Origin: Pantoea sp. At-9b
Lineage (GTDB): Bacteria; Pseudomonadota; Gammaproteobacteria; Enterobacterales; Enterobacteriaceae
DNA: 64,000 nucleotides
Direction: 5' to 3'
Assembly (NCBI RefSeq): GCF_000175935.2
Contig: NC_014837.1
Coordinates: 1,364,001 to 1,428,000, forward strand
Shown: positions 8,167-15,346 of the stretch, one piece after another
How the letters are laid out: each line of letters opens with the position of its first letter
Position numbering within the stretch: position 1 is the stretch's first letter
The notes under the pieces: model-generated
What the model was told of the DNA's origin: nothing
What the model saw: the letters and a program-made list of their open reading frames with translations, nothing else
Databases searched by the model: none
Translations under genes and position numbers: made by a program

Positions 8167-8988
8167 ATGAAAAAACTGTTATTGAGCGCCGTAAGTGCCG
8201 CGCTGTTGCTGCAATCGTCTGCCTGGGCCGACATCGCTGTGCCAGCGTCGATCAAAGAGAAAGGTCTGACCGTGGCGATCATGCCGAACTATCCGCCGAT
8301 GGATTTTAAAGATCCGGCCAGCAACCAGTTGACCGGTGTCGATTACGATCTCGGTATGGCGATTGGTCAGAAGCTGGGCGTCAAGATCAACTGGCAGGAG
8401 ATCGCGTTTGAACAGATGGTCAACGCGGTCGTCACCAAACGCGTTGATATGGTGATGTCCGGTATGACCGACACCAAAGAGCGTCAGAAGGTGGTCAACT
8501 TTATCGACTACTTCAAAACCGGCCCGCAGTTCTACACCTTATCGGCCCGCAGTGACATCAACAGTGCGATGGATCTGTGCGGCAAGCGCGTCGGCACCAG
8601 CCGTCGCACCACCTTCCCGCAAGAGATTGCTAACTGGAGCAAAGAGCACTGCGAATCTGCCGGTAAACCGGCCATCGTAGTGGTGGGCGCAGAAGGCACC
8701 GCGGATGCCCGTACTCAGCTGCGTCAGCGTCGTCTGGATGCGGCAGTGCAGGGCAGTGAAACCCTGCCGTACATCATGGACCTGGAAAAAGGCACCTTTA
8801 AACCGCTCGATAAAGCGTTCTCCTTCCAGTACACCGGCATGGCGATCGGCAAAGATGCCTCGGATCTGACCACCGCCGTGCAGGGCGCGCTGGATGCGAT
8901 GATCGCCGATGGGACTTACCAGAAGATCCTCAGCAAATGGGGTCTGAGCGACAACGGCGTGGCAAAAGCTACGGTAAACCAGGGCTAA
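8167..8988 (+). CDS. Periplasmic polar amino-acid-binding protein
   Basis: A 273-residue SBP_bac_3 protein. The signal peptide (MKKLLLSAVSAALLLQSSAWA) is followed by the mature start around residue 22. The core includes LTVAIMPNYPPMDF, GVDYDLGMAIGQKLGV and MSGMTDTKERQKVVNFIDY. Two cysteines (in DLCGKRVG and KEHCESAG) are spaced as in family members with a disulfide. The ligand should be a polar or charged amino-acid-like compound; the neighbouring lyase suggests an N-substituted amino acid, which is inference. Confidence 0.9.
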   Translation: MKKLLLSAVSAALLLQSSAWADIAVPASIKEKGLTVAIMPNYPPMDFKDPASNQLTGVDYDLGMAIGQKLGVKINWQEIAFEQMVNAVVTKRVDMVMSGMTDTKERQKVVNFIDYFKTGPQFYTLSARSDINSAMDLCGKRVGTSRRTTFPQEIANWSKEHCESAGKPAIVVVGAEGTADARTQLRQRRLDAAVQGSETLPYIMDLEKGTFKPLDKAFSFQYTGMAIGKDASDLTTAVQGALDAMIADGTYQKILSKWGLSDNGVAKATVNQG

Positions 8989-9001
8989 CAGGAGACGGCT
9001 G

Positions 9002-9847
9002 ATGCAACAACCGGGCGCAGTGCGCTGGCCACAGGGCAAGCGCGGCTGTATGGCGCTGGCGTTTGACCTTGATGGTCCCACCGGCGATGCCATGTTGAAT
9101 GGCAGCCTGTGGTCAACGCCAGAGTATTTCACCTTTGGCGCTTACGGGCCGTACCGCGCGCTCGGGCGTTTGCTCGATCTGCTGCGGGCGTTTCAACTGC
9201 CCGCCACCTTCTTTGTTCCCGCGTGGGTGGTGGAGCAGTGGCCGCAGCAGTGTCAGGCGATTATTGAACAGGGCCACGAAGTGGCCTATCACGGCTACCG
9301 TCATGAATCATTCTGGGCGATCTCGCCTGAAGAACAGCGGGCGGTGATGACCAAATCGGCGGCGATCTTTCAGCAATATCTCGGCATTACCGCCTGTGGT
9401 TTCCGCACGCCGTCAGGCGACTGGCATGCGGAAACGCCACAGATCCTGCGTGAAGCTGGGGTGATCTACTCCAGCAGCATGCGTGGCGACGACCGTCCAT
9501 ATAGCATCCCGGTGGCCGGGCATACGCCGCTGGTTGAGATCCCTGGCAAATGGGAGATGGATGATTACGCCTCATTGGCCTATACGCGCCAGCCGGACTT
9601 CCCGAAAGGCGGCGATCGTATTGCCAGCTATGCCCACACCCGCGATAACTGGCAGCGTGAATTCGATGGCGCGATGGATGAAGGCTTGTGCCTGACCACG
9701 CTGTTCCATCCGAAAATTTCCGGCCAGCCCGGGCGTTTACTGCTGCTGGAGCAGCTGTTTGAACATATGACGGCGCGTGATGATGTGTGGTTTGCGCGCT
9801 GCGATGCGGTGGCGCAGTGGTACTTGCAGGAGCAGCAGCATGACTGA
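9002..9847 (+). CDS. NodB-fold amidohydrolase/deacetylase, complete metal site
   Basis: A 281-residue protein of the polysaccharide-deacetylase fold, without signal peptide, so cytoplasmic. Motifs in order: FDLDGPTGD (about residue 21, metal Asp), EVAYHGYRHE (HxxxH metal ligands), GFRTPSGDW, a conserved SSSMRGDDRPY, and LFHPKISGQPGR (final His). Cytoplasmic members of this branch (PuuE allantoinase, cyclic imide hydrolases, HP0310) hydrolyse cyclic or linear amides rather than polysaccharide. In this operon a role in opening or deacylating the imported compound is likely. It overlaps the next gene, a paralogue, by eight bases. Confidence 0.85.
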   Translation: MQQPGAVRWPQGKRGCMALAFDLDGPTGDAMLNGSLWSTPEYFTFGAYGPYRALGRLLDLLRAFQLPATFFVPAWVVEQWPQQCQAIIEQGHEVAYHGYRHESFWAISPEEQRAVMTKSAAIFQQYLGITACGFRTPSGDWHAETPQILREAGVIYSSSMRGDDRPYSIPVAGHTPLVEIPGKWEMDDYASLAYTRQPDFPKGGDRIASYAHTRDNWQREFDGAMDEGLCLTTLFHPKISGQPGRLLLLEQLFEHMTARDDVWFARCDAVAQWYLQEQQHD

Positions 9848-10718
9848 ATCTTCCCGCTGGCCGCTGGGCTTCCAGTCGGCGGCGATCATCACCATCGATT
9901 TTAACGATATTCACGGCATTCTGACGCAGGCTCCGGCCGTGGCGGGACGCGACAAAACCCTGTCGGTATGGCGCTATGGCACACTACGCGGCGTCGATCG
10001 TCTGTTGAACCTGCTGGCGGAAAAGCAGCTAACAGCCAGTTGGTGCTTACCGGCGGTGGTGGCGGAGGAGCAGCCAGAGCTGGTGCAACGCATTATCGCT
10101 GCCGGCCATGAAATTGCCTGTAGTGGCGATCGCCATGAAGATTTCTCCACGCTGACCCTGGAACAACAAATTGCCAGCATCACGCGGGGTTGCGACAAAC
10201 TGGCGCAGGTAACCGGTCAACCGATTCAGGGTTTCCGCACCCCGGCAGGGCAGTGGAAACCGGGCCTCGCCCAGGCGTTGATTGAGCAGGGTATTCGCTG
10301 GTCCTCCAGCTGGCGCGGTGATGATTTGCCCTATTTCCACCCCGGTACCCGGCTGGTGGAACTGCCGATGCACTACACGCTGGAAGACGAACCCTATTTT
10401 GCCTTTAACCTCAGCCCGGCGATTCCACCGGGGCAGTCGCGTATTGCCCCTTACGGTGAAACCCTCGACAACCTGACCCAGGATTTTCGCGGCTTCCATC
10501 GCTTTGGCTTGTGTTATTTGCTGCGTCTGCATCCGGAAATCATCGGCACTGCCGGGCGTATCGGTCTGCTGCGATCGCTGCTCGACACGCTGCAACAACA
10601 CAACGTGTGGATCGCTACCGCGCAGCAGGTGGCGGCGCATTGGCAGAGCCAGCCCGACAACGGCCCGGATCATCCGGCTGAAGTCTTCACCCGCGTCATC
10701 GGAGAGATCAATGCTTAA
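9840..10718 (+). CDS. NodB-fold paralogue with a degenerate metal-binding motif
   Basis: A 292-residue paralogue of the preceding protein with matching motifs in the same order: TIDFND, GFRTPAGQW, SSSWRGDDLPY and LRLHPEIIGTAGR. The key metal motif reads CSGDRHE where the upstream protein has YHGYRHE, so the first histidine of HxxxH is a serine. It may be an inactive subunit that pairs with its neighbour, or may bind metal differently. The start at ATG 9840 overlaps the upstream stop, which favours coupled synthesis of the two proteins. The stop overlaps the MmgE/PrpD start by eight bases. Confidence 0.8.
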   Translation: MTESSRWPLGFQSAAIITIDFNDIHGILTQAPAVAGRDKTLSVWRYGTLRGVDRLLNLLAEKQLTASWCLPAVVAEEQPELVQRIIAAGHEIACSGDRHEDFSTLTLEQQIASITRGCDKLAQVTGQPIQGFRTPAGQWKPGLAQALIEQGIRWSSSWRGDDLPYFHPGTRLVELPMHYTLEDEPYFAFNLSPAIPPGQSRIAPYGETLDNLTQDFRGFHRFGLCYLLRLHPEIIGTAGRIGLLRSLLDTLQQHNVWIATAQQVAAHWQSQPDNGPDHPAEVFTRVIGEINA

Positions 10719-12069
10719 TCAGCTGGCGAGTTTTATCGCTGAAACCCGGTTTGACCAACTGCCCACCGCGCTGGTGGAGCAGGCCAAACGTCACTTCCTC
10801 GATACCCTGGGTGCCTCGCTGGCGGGCAGTGATAGCCCGATCTGGCGCGAGTGCCTGGCGCTGGTCGAGGCCGAGGGCGGCTATGCTCAGGCGCAGGTGT
10901 GGGGCAGCGCACAACAGGTCAATGCGCGTCAGGCGGCGTGGCTGAACGGCGTTGCGGCGCACATGTACGAGCTGGATGATACCGGCGGCTGCGATCATTC
11001 CGGCGCGGTGGTGATCCCGGCGCTGCTGGCGGTGTTGCCGTTGGCACCACAGCCGGTGAGTGGTCAGGCGCTGTTAACCGCGATGGTGATCGGTTATGAC
11101 ATCGGTCGCCGGGTGCTGGAAGCCTGCGGTGGTTATTCAGCGCACAACGGTGCGGGCTGGCACTCCACCGCCAGCTGTGGCGTTTTCGGCGCGGCGGCGG
11201 CAGTCTGTTCGTTGCTGCAACTCAACGCGGCGCAAAGCGCCTCGGCGTTGGGCATCGCCGCCAGTTTCAGTGGCGGGTTGTGGGGCTTTATTCACGACGG
11301 CTCGCACACCAAAAAGCTGCACGCCGCACGTGCGGCGGAAGGTGGCGTGCAGGCAGCGCTGCTGGCTCAGCGAGGTATCAGCGGTCCTTCGGCAGTCTTT
11401 GAGCCACGCTGGGGTGGTTTCCTGCAAACGCTGGCGGCGGACACTCAGCAGCCCGAGGCGTTAGTGGCCGATCTGGGCGTGGTGTGGAAACTGGCACGCT
11501 GTTCGATCAAACCCTATGCCGCCTGTCGTGGCACGCATTCCGCGATTGATGCGCTGGGTATCCTGTTGCAACAGCAACCGCTGGCAACCGCGGACATTGC
11601 ACGCATTGTGGTGGGGGTGAATCCGTTCCTGCTGGAGATGTGCGGCACTCGTGATGTCGCCAGCCTGGCGGCCGCGCAGATGAGTTTGCCTTACGCGCTA
11701 ACGGCGCGCGCGCTGTATGGTGCGGCGGACCTCGCCAGCTATGATGACGCGAAACGCCTGCACCCTGATGCGGAAGCGCTGATGGCGCGGGTGGAGTTGG
11801 TGATCGATCCTGAACAAAGCCGGGATGCCGAACCCTGGGTACGACTGGAGACGGTGCAGGGCGCACAGTGGCAGCAGCATGTGGCGGTGCCCTCGGGTGC
11901 GCCGGCTAACCCACTGAGCCTGGACGCATTGCTGGAGAAATACCGTAGCCTCGCGGCGCGCGTACTGCCAGAAGCGCAGGTGGTGCAGTTGGAAACGGTG
12001 TGCATGGCGCTGGATGACATCCGCGATGTGAGTCAGATTACGGCGTTGCTGGCAGTCAAACACCATTAA
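10711..12069 (+). CDS. MmgE/PrpD-family protein (iminodisuccinate-epimerase-like)
   Basis: A 452-residue MmgE/PrpD protein. Visible family features are LDTLGASLAGSD near residue 32, the helical core with AAHMYELDDTGGCDHSGAVV near residue 85, and the segment GWHSTASCGVFGAAAA, then DGSHTKKLHAARAAEGGVQA. The family includes 2-methylcitrate dehydratase and the iminodisuccinate epimerase of Agrobacterium. Coming after an ArgH-like lyase in the same operon, an epimerase that presents the right stereoisomer of an N-substituted aspartate to the lyase is an attractive reading; a dehydratase role cannot be excluded. It is the last gene of the left operon. Confidence 0.8.
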   Translation: MLNQLASFIAETRFDQLPTALVEQAKRHFLDTLGASLAGSDSPIWRECLALVEAEGGYAQAQVWGSAQQVNARQAAWLNGVAAHMYELDDTGGCDHSGAVVIPALLAVLPLAPQPVSGQALLTAMVIGYDIGRRVLEACGGYSAHNGAGWHSTASCGVFGAAAAVCSLLQLNAAQSASALGIAASFSGGLWGFIHDGSHTKKLHAARAAEGGVQAALLAQRGISGPSAVFEPRWGGFLQTLAADTQQPEALVADLGVVWKLARCSIKPYAACRGTHSAIDALGILLQQQPLATADIARIVVGVNPFLLEMCGTRDVASLAAAQMSLPYALTARALYGAADLASYDDAKRLHPDAEALMARVELVIDPEQSRDAEPWVRLETVQGAQWQQHVAVPSGAPANPLSLDALLEKYRSLAARVLPEAQVVQLETVCMALDDIRDVSQITALLAVKHH

Positions 12070-12073
12070 CTTT

Positions 12074-12134
12074 GCGCGATGAATCGCGCCGCTACACATA
12101 TTTGTACCTCTCGTAGCGGCGCGATTTATCGCGC
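12074..12134. repeat. Dispersed palindromic repeat, inverted pair (copy A)
   Basis: Two copies of the 22-base repeat, 12074-12095 and 12113-12134, face each other around 17 bases and can fold into one long hairpin. Core sequence GCGCGATTTATCGCGC with a GTAGCG flank; the left copy has GATGAATC in the centre. The pair fills the gap between two convergent operons and may act as a bidirectional transcript end. Confidence 0.9.
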
Positions 12135-12136
12135 GG

Positions 12137-13219
12137 TTACCGTGTTGCCAGCTTCTCAACGCGTGCGATTGCCGCCAGTAAACGATCTTCCGTCACCGTT
12201 TCCGCCATATTCGCCATATCCGGCGCATGCACCGACTCACGTACAATCAGCTCCAGCTCGGCTGTGTCCAGATCGGCAATTTCAGTCAACGTTAGCGGTA
12301 CACCGCAATCACGCGCCAGACGCATCTCCGCCAGCACTTCGTCATCGCTACGATGTTCCAGCGCCAGCAGGCACAGGTTACCAAAGCCCACCAACAGGCC
12401 ATGGCCAAACTCGCGTGTCTTATCGCAGAAGGTAAAGCCTTCGTAGATGGCATGCGATGCCGCTGCGTGCGCACCGTTGCTCATCAGCGAGGTTAAACCG
12501 GCCCAGGTGAAAATCGCGTCCAGCACCTGATCCAACGAGCTGCCGCTCTCACCGCGCAGCACGGCGGCATAAGCGGCCGGGCCGTGTTCAGCAATCACGT
12601 CGTAACAAATCTTGCTGTGCGCCAGTGATGACAGCGCGTTACCTTCTTTGGCCGGATGGCGGGTGCTGACGGCGCGGAATTCGTACCATTTCGCCAGCGT
12701 ATCGCCCAGCCCGGCGGCCAGCCAGCGCGGCGGCGCTTTTGCCAGCAGCGCGCTGTCAATCACCACGGCTGCCGGGGCTTGCGGTAGCGGGAAAATATCA
12801 AAGAAGTTGCCGTTATCATCGTAGCGAATACTCAGCGGCGTCACGGCCGAGCAAGTCGCCGCAATGGTGGGGATGGTCACTACCGGCAGGCCAAGCTGTG
12901 CCGCTACCGCTTTACAGGTATCCAGCGATTTGCCGCCGCCGACACCGATAATCACCTCCGCCTGCAATTCGGTGGCGATGGCTGCCAGCCGATTGATGTG
13001 ATTGATCGAGGTTTCGCCGCCAAACCACTCCTGCGCCACCAGCGCCACATCGGCCGCCAGTAGCTGAGCGCGCACCTGCGCTTCTACCGCGTGCAGAGCC
13101 TGATGGCCGCCGATCAGCAGCGCACGCTGCCCGAGACTGGCGCAGATTGCACCCAACTGATTAATTACCCCCGCACCGCGCAATACGCGGGCCGGGAACA
13201 CCAGATTCATTTGTGTCAT
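12137..13219 (-). CDS. Iron-type alcohol dehydrogenase, YbdH/HcxA-like
   Basis: A 360-residue GldA/YbdH-type dehydrogenase. It shows an NAD-binding GVGGGKSLDTCK motif at about residues 89-100, then TIPTIAATCSAVTPLS as in E. coli YbdH (HcxA, 2-oxoacid reductase), and a metal-site region GLGDTLAKWYE and HAAASHAIYEG. In iron-type dehydrogenases these histidines and aspartates hold Zn or Fe. The ATG at 13219 overlaps the stop of the upstream ureohydrolase gene as ATGA; the 13 codons before it belong to that gene's end. Reduction or oxidation of a 2-oxo/2-hydroxy acid is the probable reaction; the substrate is open. Confidence 0.82.
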   Translation of the reverse strand: MTQMNLVFPARVLRGAGVINQLGAICASLGQRALLIGGHQALHAVEAQVRAQLLAADVALVAQEWFGGETSINHINRLAAIATELQAEVIIGVGGGKSLDTCKAVAAQLGLPVVTIPTIAATCSAVTPLSIRYDDNGNFFDIFPLPQAPAAVVIDSALLAKAPPRWLAAGLGDTLAKWYEFRAVSTRHPAKEGNALSSLAHSKICYDVIAEHGPAAYAAVLRGESGSSLDQVLDAIFTWAGLTSLMSNGAHAAASHAIYEGFTFCDKTREFGHGLLVGFGNLCLLALEHRSDDEVLAEMRLARDCGVPLTLTEIADLDTAELELIVRESVHAPDMANMAETVTEDRLLAAIARVEKLATR

Positions 13220-14175
13220 TGCTTCTTCTCTGTGTAACGGACGCCGGGCAACACGCACAGCATCTCATAAAGGATATTGGCCGCCAGCTGTGAGGTCATG
13301 CCGCTTTGGTCATACGGCGGTGACACTTCCACCAGATCGCCACCCACCAGATTCAAACCGCGACAGCCACGCACGATCTCCAGCCCCTGCATCGAGGTCA
13401 GTCCTCCCACTTCCGGCGTACCGGTGCCGGGAGCCCAGGCGGGATCAAAGCTGTCGATATCGTAAGAAAGGTACACCGGGCCGCTACCGATCCGCGTGCG
13501 CACCTCGGCCATCAACGGCGTCAGCGAGCGATGCCAGCACTGCTCGGCGGGGATCAGCTGGAAGCCCTGATCGACCCCCCATTGAAAGTCGTCTGCGGCG
13601 TAGCCCTGCGCACGTTGCCCAATCTGCACCACGCGCTGACAATCCAGCAAGCCTTCTTCTACCGCCCGGCGAAACGTGGTGCCGTGGGCAATTTTTTCAC
13701 CAAACATCTCATCATTGGTGTCGGTATGGGCATCCACGTGGATCAGCCCCATCGGGCCGTGTTTTTTTGCCAGCGCACGCAGAATCGGCAGCGTCAGAGT
13801 GTGGTCACCGCCCAGCGTCAGCGGAATCAGCGGCCATTGGTTTAGATCGCTGTAAAATTCTTCAATGATATCGACCGATTTCAGCAGGCTGTAGGTATTG
13901 ATCGGCACATCGCCGAGATCGCCGACGCGCAGCGAATCAAACGGCGCTGCCCCGGTCGCCATATTATAAGGACGGATCATCACCGAATCGGCGCGGATGG
14001 CGCGCGGCCCGTAGCGGGTGCCGCTGCGCTGTGAGGTGCCGATATCCAGCGGGATACCGATAAACGCCACATCCAGATCGGCGGGGGACTCACTGGCCGG
14101 TAAACGCATCATGGTGCCGCGTCCGGCGAAACGCGGCATCTCATTGCCGCCCTGCGGTTGGGGAAAATGGGTCAT
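13216..14175 (-). CDS. Ureohydrolase, 4-guanidinobutyrase (GbuA)-like
   Basis: A 319-residue agmatinase/arginase-fold enzyme with all manganese ligands visible: GGDHT, DAHTDTND, and SYDIDSFDPAWAPGTGTPEV. The stretches QGGNEMPRFAG near the N-terminus, ADSVMIRPYNMATGAAPFDS and FGEKIAHGTTFRRAVEEGLL strongly resemble Pseudomonas GbuA, which cleaves 4-guanidinobutyrate to GABA and urea. Differences such as DAHTD (for the usual DAHAD) and DIDSFD (for DIDGID) may signal a shifted substrate. It is the first gene of the right operon, with AAGGAG seven bases before the ATG, and is divergent from a LysR gene. Confidence 0.85.
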   Translation of the reverse strand: MTHFPQPQGGNEMPRFAGRGTMMRLPASESPADLDVAFIGIPLDIGTSQRSGTRYGPRAIRADSVMIRPYNMATGAAPFDSLRVGDLGDVPINTYSLLKSVDIIEEFYSDLNQWPLIPLTLGGDHTLTLPILRALAKKHGPMGLIHVDAHTDTNDEMFGEKIAHGTTFRRAVEEGLLDCQRVVQIGQRAQGYAADDFQWGVDQGFQLIPAEQCWHRSLTPLMAEVRTRIGSGPVYLSYDIDSFDPAWAPGTGTPEVGGLTSMQGLEIVRGCRGLNLVGGDLVEVSPPYDQSGMTSQLAANILYEMLCVLPGVRYTEKKQ

Positions 14176-14310
14176 GACCGGCTCCTTACATTGAACAGAC
14201 GGACATCATTACCTGACGGAGCGGCGGGAAAAATCCTTGACAGCAGATAATCACTTCAGAGATTACTTAACTTTTACCGGTAATTTCTTAAGAAAAAGGG
14301 AGAGACTAAC

Positions 14311-14382
14311 GTAGCGGCGCGATTTATCGCGCAGGCTTTTCCGCCAGCGCGCACAGGATTGCGCGATAAATCGCGCCGCTAC
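14311..14382. repeat. Dispersed palindromic repeat, inverted pair (copy B) against a ribosome binding site
   Basis: Repeats at 14311-14332 and 14361-14382 face each other around 28 bases. The pair lies in the divergent region between the ureohydrolase and LysR genes, and the second copy ends directly at a GGA (14383-14385) that serves as the Shine-Dalgarno of the LysR gene. A transcript starting upstream would carry this hairpin at the ribosome binding site. Confidence 0.9.
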
Positions 14383-14393
14383 GGAATAACATT

Positions 14394-15290
14394 ATGCAAC
14401 CGTTACCCAATCTCAAACTGCTCCAGGTCTTCGCCAGCGTGGTAGAAAACCAGGGCTATTCGCGCGCGCAGCAGGCACTGAACATGACCACCCCGGCCAT
14501 CAGCGCCTATATGAGCGAACTGGAAACCCAACTGGGGTTTATTCTCTGCCAGCGGGGGCGTGGCGGCTTTACCCTGACCAGTAAAGGGGAACAGTTTTAT
14601 CGTTACAGCCAGCAAATGTTGGCGACGCTGGCGGGCTGGCAGGAACAGGTGGAGACGCTGAAAAGCGCGCAGGGTGGCACCTTTTCCCTCGGCGTGGTGG
14701 ATGCCACCGTTACCGACAGCACGCTGGCTTTGCCCGCGGCCATCGCCCGTTTTAATCAACGTTTTCCGGCGGTGTTTTTCAATCTCAGCGTGCGCGATCC
14801 CAATGAACTGCAACAACAATTGCTGGAAGATCGCCTCGATTTGGCCATCGGTCATTTTCCCCTGCGCGCCAGCAATCTGGTGACCATTCCGCTGTACGAA
14901 GAACAACATTGGTTATATTGCAGCCCGGATCATGCGCTGGCGCAGGGCGCGCCCGATGTGCGTACCGTGCAACAAACCGGGATGGTGACGCGGCGCTACT
15001 GGAACCAGCAGGAACTGAACAAACGCGGCTTCCGCCAGACCAATGCCTCGGTGGAAAGTATCGAGGCACAGTTGACCTTGATCCTTAGCGGACGGTTTAT
15101 CGGTTATTTGCCGGAACACTACGCACGCAGTTGGGAACAGCAGGGGGCGTTGTGTCGCTTGCTGCCGCAGCATTTTCACTTCCGCGCGCCGTTCTCCTTT
15201 GCTTTCCGTCGTGGGAGGGCGCGTGAAACGCTGATCCGTGCGATGCGAGATATTCTGAATCCCGCGCGAAAAAATAGCAGCGAAAGCTGA
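14394..15290 (+). CDS. LysR-family regulator, right end of the locus
   Basis: A 298-residue LysR protein with the HTH at about residues 5-65 (LKLLQVFASVVENQGYSRAQ, then PAISAYMSELETQLGFILCQ) and an effector domain ending near LSGRFIGYLPEHYARSW. It is paralogous to the LysR protein at the left end and is divergent from the ureohydrolase/dehydrogenase operon, so each half of the locus appears to have its own related regulator. The Shine-Dalgarno is weak (GGA) and abuts a palindromic repeat. Confidence 0.9.
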   Translation: MQPLPNLKLLQVFASVVENQGYSRAQQALNMTTPAISAYMSELETQLGFILCQRGRGGFTLTSKGEQFYRYSQQMLATLAGWQEQVETLKSAQGGTFSLGVVDATVTDSTLALPAAIARFNQRFPAVFFNLSVRDPNELQQQLLEDRLDLAIGHFPLRASNLVTIPLYEEQHWLYCSPDHALAQGAPDVRTVQQTGMVTRRYWNQQELNKRGFRQTNASVESIEAQLTLILSGRFIGYLPEHYARSWEQQGALCRLLPQHFHFRAPFSFAFRRGRARETLIRAMRDILNPARKNSSES

Positions 15291-15303
15291 CGCTGTGGCG
15301 ATA

Positions 15304-15319
15304 CTGTGTAAAAATACAG
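15304..15319 (+). promoter_or_regulatory. LexA (SOS) box of dinG
   Basis: CTGTGTAAAAATACAG matches the CTG-N10-CAG LexA consensus and lies 28 bases before the dinG ATG, as expected for this damage-inducible gene. Confidence 0.85.
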
Positions 15320-15346
15320 GCCGTTTCCCGTAAGAAGTTAATGATA

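Noticed and set aside
8539..9132. Antisense frame of 197 codons over the binding-protein and hydrolase genes
   Set aside because: Mirror of GC-rich codon use; the + strand has two well-supported genes here.
10504..10710. Extended start of the MmgE/PrpD gene (69 extra codons)
   Set aside because: The extension overlaps the NodB-fold gene in another frame and is Cys/Arg-rich; ATG 10711 follows GGAGAG and gives the usual family length.
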